DNA from: Bacteroidota bacterium | Lineage (GTDB): Bacteria > Bacteroidota > Bacteroidia > Flavobacteriales > Weeksellaceae | Length of the DNA: 9,162 nt | Assembly (NCBI GenBank): GCA_023420435.1 | Contig: JAEZWE010000219.1 | Location: 1 to 9,162, forward strand | Direction: 5' to 3' | Part shown: positions 1-6,465 of the stretch, piece by piece | Layout: each line of letters opens with the position of its first letter | How positions within the stretch are numbered: the stretch's first letter is position 1 | Program-made: the position numbers and the translations under genes | The notes under the pieces: model-generated | What the model was told of the DNA's origin: nothing | Database searches by the model: none | The model's input: the letters and a program-made list of their open reading frames with translations, nothing else

Positions 1-24
1 GGTGGAGCTTCCGGAGGTTGGTAA
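1..24 (+). CDS. 3' end of an upstream gene, possibly TPM-domain protein (partial)
   Basis: Frame 1 reads GGASGGW and then TAA at 22-24, so only the last seven residues are in the window. A glycine-rich end closing in Trp is typical of flavobacterial TPM-domain (YgcG-like) membrane proteins, whose tails are Gly/Ser-rich and often end this way; this is from memory of the family. A terminator hairpin begins 17 bases after the stop, which supports a real gene end here. The family call is tentative because any Gly-rich C-terminus could look like this. Confidence 0.4.
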   Translation, partial: GGASGGW

Positions 25-40
25 TTTTGTAAAAAATAAT

Positions 41-77
41 AAAAATCAGTCTGAAAATTGACTGATTTTTTATTTTT
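41..77 (+). terminator. Rho-independent terminator after the upstream gene
   Basis: An 11-bp perfect stem (41-51 pairs with 60-70) with an 8-base loop is followed by a T-rich tract to about 77. It lies just after the stop at 24 and before the start at 131, so it isolates the kef operon from the upstream gene. Confidence 0.8.
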
Positions 78-105
78 CAAACTTTTAAAAATAAAATCAA
101 ATCAG

Positions 106-113
106 TAATTTTG
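106..113 (+). promoter_or_regulatory. Candidate Bacteroidota -7 box for the kef operon
   Basis: TAATTTTG matches the Bacteroidota -7 consensus TAnnTTTG exactly and lies 17 bases before the TTG start at 131, giving a predicted leader of about 11-13 nt. No clear -33 TTG was found at the expected distance. Such motifs also arise by chance in DNA this AT-rich, so confidence is moderate. Confidence 0.45.
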
Positions 114-130
114 AGGAAATCCCTAAAAAA

Positions 131-655
131 TTGAAAAATACGCTGGTCCTTTTTGCACATCCTTATCTTGAACATTCCAAATCCAATTTGGAGCTTATCA
201 ACTTTTACGTAAGACATCAGCATTATACTTTTCGTGATTTGTATGAAGAATATTCTGATTTTCATATTGCCGCATTCAGGGAAAGAAAAAGAATTGTGAA
301 TTATGAACGACTTATTTTCCATTTTCCTTTAATATTTTTTGGAATTCCCCCTTTATTAAAACTCTGGATTGATGAAGTTTTCGATTTTAAATGGCTTAAA
401 GAAAATGAGCAAAATCCTTTGGAAGGGAAAGAAGCCACCATCTTAATTACCATCAACGGGAAAAAGGAAGATTACACTAAAGAAGGAAAATTTGGTTACA
501 CGGTGGATGAATTAATATCCGGCTTAACGGTAGTTCTACAACAAAATCAAATAAAAATTACGGATAAGATTTGTATTTTTAATGTAGATAAACTCAGCAA
601 AAAAGAAATAATCCAACATAAACAACAATTTCAAGAAATTTTAAAAGAAGATTAA
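131..655 (+). CDS. kefF: KefF-like NAD(P)H-dependent oxidoreductase, flavodoxin fold
   Basis: This 174-residue protein resembles KefF/KefG/MdaB-type FMN-binding quinone reductases, the soluble ancillary subunits that activate Kef potassium efflux antiporters. The N-terminus has the family motif AHPYxxxSxxN (residues 9-19), followed by a Tyr-rich strand like KefF, then the hallmark FGIPPLLKLWIDEVF segment (about 70-84). Length fits the family (about 175-185). The start is TTG: the in-frame stop upstream is at 92-94, no ATG lies between, and the TTG places the first beta-strand where KefF starts. The stop at 653-655 abuts the ATG of the antiporter with no gap, the same partnership seen in enteric kefF-kefC. 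One difference: the KefF TTGGG loop near the flavin is TING here (about 116-119), so cofactor handling may differ. The oxidoreductase family is secure; the Kef role rests on context. Confidence 0.85.
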   Translation: MKNTLVLFAHPYLEHSKSNLELINFYVRHQHYTFRDLYEEYSDFHIAAFRERKRIVNYERLIFHFPLIFFGIPPLLKLWIDEVFDFKWLKENEQNPLEGKEATILITINGKKEDYTKEGKFGYTVDELISGLTVVLQQNQIKITDKICIFNVDKLSKKEIIQHKQQFQEILKED

Positions 656-2518
656 ATGGAAGGAGGAATTGCCATGACGATTTTAATTTTTCTCGGTGCA
701 GCCATTATTATGGCGCCCCTTGTAAAAAGACTGGGATTATCTTCCGTAATTGGTTATATTATTGGAGGAATTATCATTGGTCCTTTTGTTTTGAAATTGG
801 TAGGAAAAGAAAATGACAATATCATGCATTCCACCGAATTTGGTGTGGTAATGTTGCTTTTTTTAGTTGGCTTGGAGCTGGAGCCTAAAAAATTCTGGGC
901 TTTAAGAAAACGCATTATCGGACTTGGTTTAAGCCAAATGCTTCTGACCATTATTGTACTTTTTTCCATTTTTATGTTGGCAAATTGGCGTACAGATCAA
1001 GCTTTAACGGTTGCTATTTGTTTTGCCATGTCTTCCACGGCCATTGTTTTACAAACATTACAGGAAAAAAATCTTTTCCGCACTGCTTCTGGGGAATCTT
1101 CCTTTTCTACCTTGTTATTTCAGGATATTGCGGTAATTCCAATTTTAGCATTGTTACCGGTTTTAGCCAATTACAATCCGCCTGAAGAAGAAACAGTTTT
1201 TACGTTATTAATCCAGCGTTTACCGGAATGGATGCAGCCTTTTTCAATTTTACTTGGGGTAGCTGTTTTAATTTTTTTAGGAAGATTTGTTTTTGTTCCT
1301 TTTTTAAGATTTGTTTCCAAATCGAACATGAGTGAGCTTTTAACAGCTTCTTCCCTATTTTTAGTAATTGGTGTTTCTGAACTGATGATTGCTGTAGGAT
1401 TGAGTCCGGCATTAGGTGCCTTTATTGCAGGCGTAATGTTGGCAAACAGTGAATTTCGGCACGAACTTGAAGCACAGGTAGATCCTTTTAAAGGTTTACT
1501 TTTAGCGGTATTTTTTGTAAGTGTTGGCGCATCCATTAATTTTTACGTCATACAAAAGGATCCTATGTTCATCTTTTCCACCGTAATTATTGTGCTTATT
1601 GTAAAATTTGCTGTTTTATTAGGTATAGGAAAATTTTTCAAATTAAGTAACGATCAAAATTTTCTTTATGCATTTGCACTTTCACAAGTTGGCGAATTTG
1701 CTTTTATTCTATTAAACTATTCTGCAAAACTTTATCTTCTTGATGCAGAACTGATTTCGCAAATGATGGCTGTAACTGCTATAACCATGTGTATCACGCC
1801 TATTTTACTAATGGTTAATGAACGGTTTATTGATCCTAACTTCAATGTAAAAATTGAAGAACCTGATGATTTAAAACTTCCGGAAAATATAGAATCAAAA
1901 AAAATAATTATTGTAGGATTTGGGCATTTTGGAAGTACCGTTGGCAGACTTTTACGTGCCAATAAAATTAGCGCTACGGTTTTGGATCACGATTCAGATC
2001 GTGTTCGTTTGCTGAGAAGTTATGGTTTTAAAGTGTATTATGGTGATGCTACCAGAATTCAGGTTTTAAGAACTGCAGGCGCAGCGGAAGCCGATATTTT
2101 AATTATTTGTCTGGATGATCCTGAAGACAATAAATTTATTGTGGAGTTAGCAAAAGAACATTTCCCAAATTTGAAAATTTTTATCCGTGCTAAAAATAGA
2201 TTGGATGCGTATTATTATCTGAATCATGGTATTGATAATATTTATCGTGAGACTTTAGGAACTGCGGTAGAAATGGCTATTGATGTGCTTCACGAAACGG
2301 GAATGCGAAAATACTCCGCCAGAAGAATGGCGAAAAGATTTATGATGATCGATAAAGCGGCCGTAAGAAAAATGGCCAAAGAACAAAACCAAGATCAGAT
2401 TACCTTTACCACAAGAGATTCTCTTCAGCGCGAAGAAGAGCTTTTGGCTTTTGACAGTTTATCCATAGAAAATCCTCATCAAGATGAAGATACTGAGGAT
2501 AATTTTGAAAATTCTTAG
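656..2518 (+). CDS. kefC: KefC-like glutathione-regulated-type K+/H+ antiporter (CPA2) with RCK domain
   Basis: This 620-residue inner-membrane protein is a CPA2-family cation/proton antiporter of the KefB/KefC type, which exports K+ in exchange for H+ to acidify the cytoplasm during electrophile stress. Residues 1 to about 385 form a multi-helix domain starting with RLGLSSVIGYIIGG and containing the Gln-Asp pair Q156-D157 (KefC Q155-D156 equivalent) expected for transport. The regulatory loop HELEAQVDPFKG (269-280) aligns with KefC HALESDIEPFKG. An RCK_N/TrkA-N Rossmann domain occupies about 415-545, with VGFGHFG (420-426), LDHDSDR and YGDATR motifs. The last 75 residues are charged and end in an acidic tail. 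The ATG at 656 gives a KefB-like N-terminus (MEG...), but an ATG at 674 has an ideal Shine-Dalgarno, so either could be used. Q274 and H424 differ from E. coli KefC (Asp and Arg), so ligand control may differ. Confidence 0.92.
   Translation: MEGGIAMTILIFLGAAIIMAPLVKRLGLSSVIGYIIGGIIIGPFVLKLVGKENDNIMHSTEFGVVMLLFLVGLELEPKKFWALRKRIIGLGLSQMLLTIIVLFSIFMLANWRTDQALTVAICFAMSSTAIVLQTLQEKNLFRTASGESSFSTLLFQDIAVIPILALLPVLANYNPPEEETVFTLLIQRLPEWMQPFSILLGVAVLIFLGRFVFVPFLRFVSKSNMSELLTASSLFLVIGVSELMIAVGLSPALGAFIAGVMLANSEFRHELEAQVDPFKGLLLAVFFVSVGASINFYVIQKDPMFIFSTVIIVLIVKFAVLLGIGKFFKLSNDQNFLYAFALSQVGEFAFILLNYSAKLYLLDAELISQMMAVTAITMCITPILLMVNERFIDPNFNVKIEEPDDLKLPENIESKKIIIVGFGHFGSTVGRLLRANKISATVLDHDSDRVRLLRSYGFKVYYGDATRIQVLRTAGAAEADILIICLDDPEDNKFIVELAKEHFPNLKIFIRAKNRLDAYYYLNHGIDNIYRETLGTAVEMAIDVLHETGMRKYSARRMAKRFMMIDKAAVRKMAKEQNQDQITFTTRDSLQREEELLAFDSLSIENPHQDEDTEDNFENS
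661..666 (+). promoter_or_regulatory. AGGAGG Shine-Dalgarno-like site inside the kefC start region
   Basis: A perfect AGGAGG lies 7 bases before the in-frame ATG at 674, the classical spacing. It falls after the ATG at 656, where it encodes Gly-Gly. It could direct initiation at 674 (six residues shorter), or simply be a product of the Gly codons, since Bacteroidota rarely depend on Shine-Dalgarno sites. It decides between the two kefC starts. Confidence 0.4.
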
Positions 2519-2586
2519 AGTCTGTCTAAATTTATTTTAAACACATCAGTTGAATAAAATTGAAAATAAAATTTTGAAAATTCTTA
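2501..2586. repeat. 17-bp exact direct repeat at the ends of two convergent genes
   Basis: AATTTTGAAAATTCTTA occurs at 2501-2517 and again at 2570-2586, 69 bp apart. The first copy encodes the last residues and most of the stop of kefC; the second reaches the stop codon of the convergent lipoprotein gene. The core AATTTT-G-AAAATT is itself palindromic around a central G. The spacer 2518-2569 holds no convincing terminator hairpin. The repeat could be a duplication footprint or chance in AT-rich DNA. Confidence 0.6.
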
Positions 2587-3381
2587 ATTTACAGAAATAC
2601 TTCCTCCACTATTTTCCTCTTTTGTAATTTCGGTTAAACTTCCTACTTTTTTTACATTTACAGAACCTCCGGAACTTGCTACAGCATTCAGTTTATGACT
2701 CACCGAAAGGGAAATACTGGATCCACTGGAAGCATCTGTTGTTGCATTTTCAACAACAATATTATTTCCCGAAAAACTTCCGCCGGAACTGCTACTGATA
2801 TTAGCATTTTTTGCTTTTCCATTGGCATCAATACTGCTTCCTGAATTTAAATCCGACTGAAAATTTACTGCCCAAATTTTTCCGGAAAAATTTCCGCCAC
2901 TGCTTGCATCAACCGATAAATCATTGGCTTCATAATTTCCGCTTATACTTCCCGAACTGGAAACATCAATATCCGTTTTTTCCTGTGTGAATTTTTCTTT
3001 TGTAGAAATTCTTCCACCAGAATTAGCTTCTAAGGTGGTAAAATCTCGAGTATAGATTTTTGCAGAAATTTTATCCGTCTTATAATCAAAACCCTGTTTT
3101 ACATGAATATACAGTCTTCCATTTGAATTTTCCACCAAAACCTCCTTAATGACATCGGAAGGTGCGGAAAGAACCACTTTTTCAACATCAGATTTTATCA
3201 ATTCTGCAGTAATTCCGGTGGCCACTTTTATTTCATCAAAATCACCCGAAAATTCTTTATTGATTATTGCCCCTTTTGGTTCCTTATTCCCCGAAATAAT
3301 TCCCGGTAAAATTTCTACCGATTTGGTACAAGACAAAAATAAAAATGAAGCGAAAAATACGCTGATGGTGATTCTTTTCAT
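2584..3381 (-). CDS. Head-GIN domain (DUF2807) lipoprotein, putative surface/adhesin-like
   Basis: A 265-residue protein starting at the ATG at 3381; the frame is open to an ATG at 3438, but only the internal Met gives a lipoprotein signal (MKRITISVFFASFLFLSC, lipobox ending at Cys18). The remainder fits the head-GIN/DUF2807 family common in Bacteroidota: an N-terminal FSGDFDEIKVATGI-type strand (about 44-57) followed by repeats forming a beta-helix. Eight Ser/Gly/Asn-rich turns (around residues 120, 141, 159, 179, 196, 217, 235 and 257) recur every 17-21 residues, as expected for successive coils. The exact role of the family is unknown; adhesin-like or envelope functions have been suggested. 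It is transcribed divergently from the M3 peptidase gene (73 bp between start codons) and converges with kefC. Confidence 0.85.
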   Translation of the reverse strand: MKRITISVFFASFLFLSCTKSVEILPGIISGNKEPKGAIINKEFSGDFDEIKVATGITAELIKSDVEKVVLSAPSDVIKEVLVENSNGRLYIHVKQGFDYKTDKISAKIYTRDFTTLEANSGGRISTKEKFTQEKTDIDVSSSGSISGNYEANDLSVDASSGGNFSGKIWAVNFQSDLNSGSSIDANGKAKNANISSSSGGSFSGNNIVVENATTDASSGSSISLSVSHKLNAVASSGGSVNVKKVGSLTEITKEENSGGSISVN

Positions 3382-3454
3382 TGGTATGATTTTTACAGTG
3401 AATTCAAATTTAAAAAAAAAGAAAGTATCTTTAGTCATTCAAAAAGAATTTTAA
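3382..3454. promoter_or_regulatory. Divergent promoter region between GIN lipoprotein and M3 peptidase genes
   Basis: These 73 bases separate two divergent ATG starts and must contain promoters for both unless either is read through from elsewhere. For the + strand gene, TATCTTTA at 3426-3433 is one base from TAnnTTTG and would place transcription start near 3440. No comparable box stands out for the - strand gene. A run of nine A bases at 3412-3420 sits in the middle and could bend the DNA. Confidence 0.4.
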
Positions 3455-5596
3455 ATGAAAAATATTGCTTCAATATTCCTAGCTTCTACACTAGTATTAA
3501 CCTCTTGCAAAACAATGAACAATTCTGAAACGCAAACTCAGGAAATGCCCATAATTGATGCGGCTTTATCTTCCAATCCTTTGATGAAAAAAAGCAGCTT
3601 ACAATACCAAGCTCCTGAATTCGATAAAATAAAAGACGAACATTTTAAACCGGCTTTAGATTACGGATTAAAAGTTCAACAGGTTGAAATTCAGAAAATC
3701 GCCCATCAAAACACAACCCCAACATTTGATAACACCGTTTTAGCTTTAGAAAATTCCGGTGAAGTTTTGAATAGAACGAAATTAATTTTTTCAAATTTAA
3801 CCGGTTCTAATACCAATTCTACTTTACAAAGTCTTGATGAAGAGTTTGCCCCAAAATTTGCGGCTCAAGAAGATATGATTTATTTGAATGATCAATTATA
3901 TCAACGTTTCAAAGCAGTGGATACTTCCAAATTGGATGCGGAAAGTAAAAGATTAACCGAATTTTATTTACAAAAATTTGAAATTGCAGGTGCCGATTTA
4001 ACTACTGCCCAAAAAGAAGAAGTAAAAAAAGTAAATTCAGAACTAGCCACTTTATCCACTCAGTTTTCAAATAAATTATTGGATGCCCGAAAAAACGGAG
4101 GTGTTTTAATTAACGATGTTAAAGAATTGGATGGTTTAACTTCCGATGAAATTGCTGCAGCTTCCGCTGATGCAAAAGCTGCTGGACATGAAGGAAAATA
4201 TCTTCTTACTCTACTGAATACTACTCAACAACCACTTTTACAAAATTTAAAAAACAGAGCTACAAGAGAAAAACTTTTCAAAGCTTCTTGGAACCGCGCA
4301 GAAAAAGGTAATGCTGATGATACAAGATCAATTTTGGAAAAGCAAGCCCGTTTAAGACTTCAAAAAGCTAAATTATTAGGTAAAAACTCTTTTGCAGAAT
4401 GGAAATTACAAGACCAAATGGCGCAAAATCCTGAAAAAGCCATGAATCTTTTAGCGCAATTAGCTGCTCCAGCTGTGGAAACAGCAAAAAGAGAAAGTGA
4501 AGAAATTCAAGATTTAATTGATAGACAAAAAGGAGGATTTACCGTTCAACCTTGGGACTGGAATTTTTATTCCGAACAAGTGAGAAAAGCAAAATACGAT
4601 TTGGACGAAAACCAAATAAAACCTTACTTCGAAGTGAATACCGTTTTGGAAAAAGGGGTTTTCTTCGCGGCAGAAAAATTTTATGGAATTACCTTCAAAA
4701 AAAGAAATGATTTACCGGTTTATCATCCAGATGTCGTGACTTATGAAGTTTTTGACCGCGACGGAAAATCTTTAGCGATTTACTATTTGGATTTTTATAC
4801 TCGCGACAATAAAAACGGTGGAGCTTGGATGAGCAATTTTGTTGAACAGTCACATTTAAATGGAACAAAACCGGTAATTGTGAATGTATTCAATTATCAA
4901 AAACCGGCGGAAGGAAAACCTTCATTAATTTCCTATGATGATGTTTCCACGATGTTTCATGAATTCGGACACACTTTACACGGACTTTTTGCGAACCAAA
5001 AATATGTTTCTATTTCTGGAACCAATACTCCAAGAGATTTTGTAGAATTTCCTTCACAAATCAATGAATTTTTTGCATTGGAACCTGCTGTTTTAAAAAA
5101 TTACGCTCTTCATTATCAGACCAAGCAACCAATGCCACAAAGTTTGGTGGATAAAATTAAAAAAGCAGCCACTTTTAACCAAGGGTATTCTACAACAGAA
5201 TTAGTTTCGGCAGCAACTTTGGATATGAACTGGCATTCTGTAACCGATGAAAATCAATTAAAACCTACATTAGAATTTGAAAAAAATGTTTTAAATAAAT
5301 ATGGGTTTACCTTAGAAGCGGTTCCTCCAAGATATCATACACCTTATTTTGCGCATATTTGGGGAGGTGGTTATTCTGCTGGATATTATGCCTATATGTG
5401 GAGCGATGTTTTAAATGCCGCAGCTTGGGATTATATTTCAAAAAATGGAGGAATGACTCGCCAAAATGGAGACCGTTTTAGACAATACATTTTATCCGTA
5501 GGAAATTCTGTTGACCTGAATAAAGCGTTTAAAGATTTTACAGGAAAAGATCCGGATATCAATCCTTTATTGAGGAATAAAGGTTTCATCAAATAA
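3455..5596 (+). CDS. dcp: M3 family zinc metallopeptidase, Dcp-type, lipoprotein
   Basis: A 713-residue zinc oligopeptidase of the M3A (thimet oligopeptidase/Dcp) family, which cleaves short peptides, Dcp by removing C-terminal dipeptides. The first 18 residues form a lipoprotein signal (lipobox LTSC, Cys18), so the enzyme should be lipid-anchored in the envelope, unlike E. coli Dcp. The catalytic core has the zinc motif HEFGH (502-506), with the third ligand Glu531 in DFVEFPSQINEFF, 25 residues after HEXXH as in thimet oligopeptidase. The substrate-binding segment FAHIWGGGYSAGYYAY follows (His634, GGGY 637-640, Tyr644-645). The EFPSQINE wording and the GGGY loop favour Dcp over oligopeptidase A. 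The whole length is intact, including the helical N-terminal half that narrows the active-site channel. Its own terminator follows, so it is probably monocistronic. Envelope peptide turnover is inferred. Confidence 0.93.
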   Translation: MKNIASIFLASTLVLTSCKTMNNSETQTQEMPIIDAALSSNPLMKKSSLQYQAPEFDKIKDEHFKPALDYGLKVQQVEIQKIAHQNTTPTFDNTVLALENSGEVLNRTKLIFSNLTGSNTNSTLQSLDEEFAPKFAAQEDMIYLNDQLYQRFKAVDTSKLDAESKRLTEFYLQKFEIAGADLTTAQKEEVKKVNSELATLSTQFSNKLLDARKNGGVLINDVKELDGLTSDEIAAASADAKAAGHEGKYLLTLLNTTQQPLLQNLKNRATREKLFKASWNRAEKGNADDTRSILEKQARLRLQKAKLLGKNSFAEWKLQDQMAQNPEKAMNLLAQLAAPAVETAKRESEEIQDLIDRQKGGFTVQPWDWNFYSEQVRKAKYDLDENQIKPYFEVNTVLEKGVFFAAEKFYGITFKKRNDLPVYHPDVVTYEVFDRDGKSLAIYYLDFYTRDNKNGGAWMSNFVEQSHLNGTKPVIVNVFNYQKPAEGKPSLISYDDVSTMFHEFGHTLHGLFANQKYVSISGTNTPRDFVEFPSQINEFFALEPAVLKNYALHYQTKQPMPQSLVDKIKKAATFNQGYSTTELVSAATLDMNWHSVTDENQLKPTLEFEKNVLNKYGFTLEAVPPRYHTPYFAHIWGGGYSAGYYAYMWSDVLNAAAWDYISKNGGMTRQNGDRFRQYILSVGNSVDLNKAFKDFTGKDPDINPLLRNKGFIK

Positions 5597-5645
5597 AATA
5601 AAATAAAAAGGCTATCGAAAAATGATAGCCTATTTTATTTTTTTT
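5593..5645. terminator. Bidirectional terminator between peptidase and yceI genes
   Basis: An 8-bp GC-containing stem (AGGCTATC at 5609-5616 with GATAGCCT at 5624-5631) and a 7-base loop has a T-rich tract on its right (5632-5645) and an A-rich tract on its left (5593-5608). It therefore can terminate both the + strand peptidase transcript and the convergent - strand yceI transcript. Confidence 0.85.
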
Positions 5646-5653
5646 CAAAAAAA

Positions 5654-6220
5654 TTACTTTGCGGTAAAATTCACTTGAAGATCGATATCATCTTTTATCA
5701 CCACATCTTTCATCGAACTTTGGTAAGCAATATCCCATTTCTGACGGTCGATAGAAAATTTATCGGAAACAAAAGTAAGAAGCCCATTGTTCATGCCAAT
5801 TTTTGCAGGAAACGTTACAGCATTTGTTTTTCCTTTTGCGGTTAAAGTTCCATTAATTGTGTAAGGAAAATCTTTACTTCCAGACTTTTTTACGCTTGTA
5901 ATTTTAAAAACCGCTGTTGGATATTTATCGGTTTCAAAAAAGTCGCCATTTTTTAAATGTTCATTTAATTTTTCTTGTCGCACACCGGAAACATCCGTTG
6001 CATTAATACTGTTCATATCCAAAACAAAATCTCCACCAACGACAAGATTATTTTTTAAAACAATATTTCCTTCTTTTATTTTTAAATCTCCGTTATGTGA
6101 AGAAGATTCTGTTTTTGCCAATTTGTATCCCCACCAATTTACATCTGAAGTTAATACTTATTTAGTTTGCGCCGAAACTGCAGCAGAAACAAATAATAAA
6201 GCTAATGCTAATTTTTTCAT
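5654..6220 (-). pseudogene. YceI-family secreted protein gene with premature stop at codon 21
   Basis: Read from the ATG at 6220, the frame gives MKKLALALLFVSAAVSA-QTK, a Sec signal peptide with cleavage after Ala17, then TAA at codon 21 (top strand 6158-6160). The same frame then continues open for 167 codons (VLTSDVNWWGYKLAKTE... to FTAK) and matches the YceI-like family, periplasmic lipocalin-fold proteins thought to bind isoprenoid or other amphipathic ligands. Family motifs include NWWGYK (28-33), HLKNGDFFE, KYPTAVFKI and LTAKGKT. Relatives, as I recall them, have Lys at this position (QTKKV), so one A-to-T change (AAA to TAA) explains the stop. There is no frameshift and the rest is intact, so inactivation is recent or the base is a sequencing error. 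Restart at TTG (6121) would give a 155-residue protein without an export signal and lacking NWWGYK; I think that is less likely. Confidence 0.85.
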
Positions 6221-6250
6221 ATTTTTTTTTGTTGTAAAATTTTACTGTCG

Positions 6251-6258
6251 CAAAAATA
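6251..6258 (-). promoter_or_regulatory. Candidate -7 box for the yceI gene
   Basis: On the - strand, TATTTTTG matches TAnnTTTG exactly and ends 30 bases before the ATG at 6220, giving a leader of about 25 nt. It overlaps the proximal tandem palindrome. No clear -33 element was seen. Confidence 0.45.
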
Positions 6259-6280
6259 ATTATTAGAAAATAATTATTGG
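6253..6280. repeat. Tandem 14-bp repeat with palindromic cores, possible operator
   Basis: Two adjacent 14-bp units (6253-6266 and 6267-6280) differ at one position. Each contains the perfect palindrome AATAATTATT (6255-6264 and 6269-6278). They cover the -7 to -33 interval of the predicted yceI promoter, where paired dimer-binding sites of a regulator could sit. The pure A/T content means chance is not excluded. Confidence 0.5.
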
Positions 6281-6465
6281 CTTGATGTATGATAAGAAAT
6301 GTTGACAAAAGTAAAAAACCCACTCAATAAATTTTTGAGAATAGCTTGTAAAATAATTTTACAAAGCCTTGATTTTTAACCCCTAAACTAAATTCTGAAT
6401 TTTAAAAAAAAATTCAGGAACGCAAATTGCTGATGAAATTCAGATTTTGAAAAAATTGATAAAAA
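6281..6465. other. Gene-free upstream region of the DUF4349 gene, with two hairpins
   Basis: No ORF longer than about 13 codons was found here on the + strand. Two inverted repeats stand out. At 6344-6367 a 10-bp stem with one bulged base and a 3-base loop (GCTTGTAAAA with TTTTACAAAGC). At 6395-6417 a perfect 9-bp stem (CTGAATTTT with AAAATTCAG) with a five-A loop. Neither has a proper T tract, so they are not obvious terminators. A weak promoter candidate, TTGACA at 6302 with TAAATTTTTG at 6328-6337, would place both hairpins in the 5' leader of the gene at 6466. Confidence 0.35.

Noticed and set aside
1171..1536. 121-codon - strand frame inside kefC
   Set aside because: It is antisense to the conserved transport domain, has no family resemblance, and is best explained by codon composition.
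2518..2583. Terminator between kefC and the GIN lipoprotein gene
   Set aside because: Only weak A/T pairings such as AAAATT with AATTTT were found, with no GC core and no proper T tract.
3149..3454. 101-codon + strand frame ending directly before the M3 peptidase start
   Set aside because: It is antisense to the N-terminal part of the GIN lipoprotein, whose signal peptide and domain are convincing. The frame has no recognisable protein features.
5654..6121. 155-residue YceI protein starting at TTG 6121 as a normal gene
   Set aside because: It would lack the signal peptide and the conserved NWWGYK region that are encoded in the same frame just upstream, so a broken longer gene is the better reading.
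6302..6330. TTGACA followed 17 bases later by CAATAA, resembling a sigma-70 promoter
   Set aside because: Bacteroidota primary sigma factors use TTG/TAnnTTTG elements rather than TTGACA/TATAAT, and the second hexamer is a poor match.
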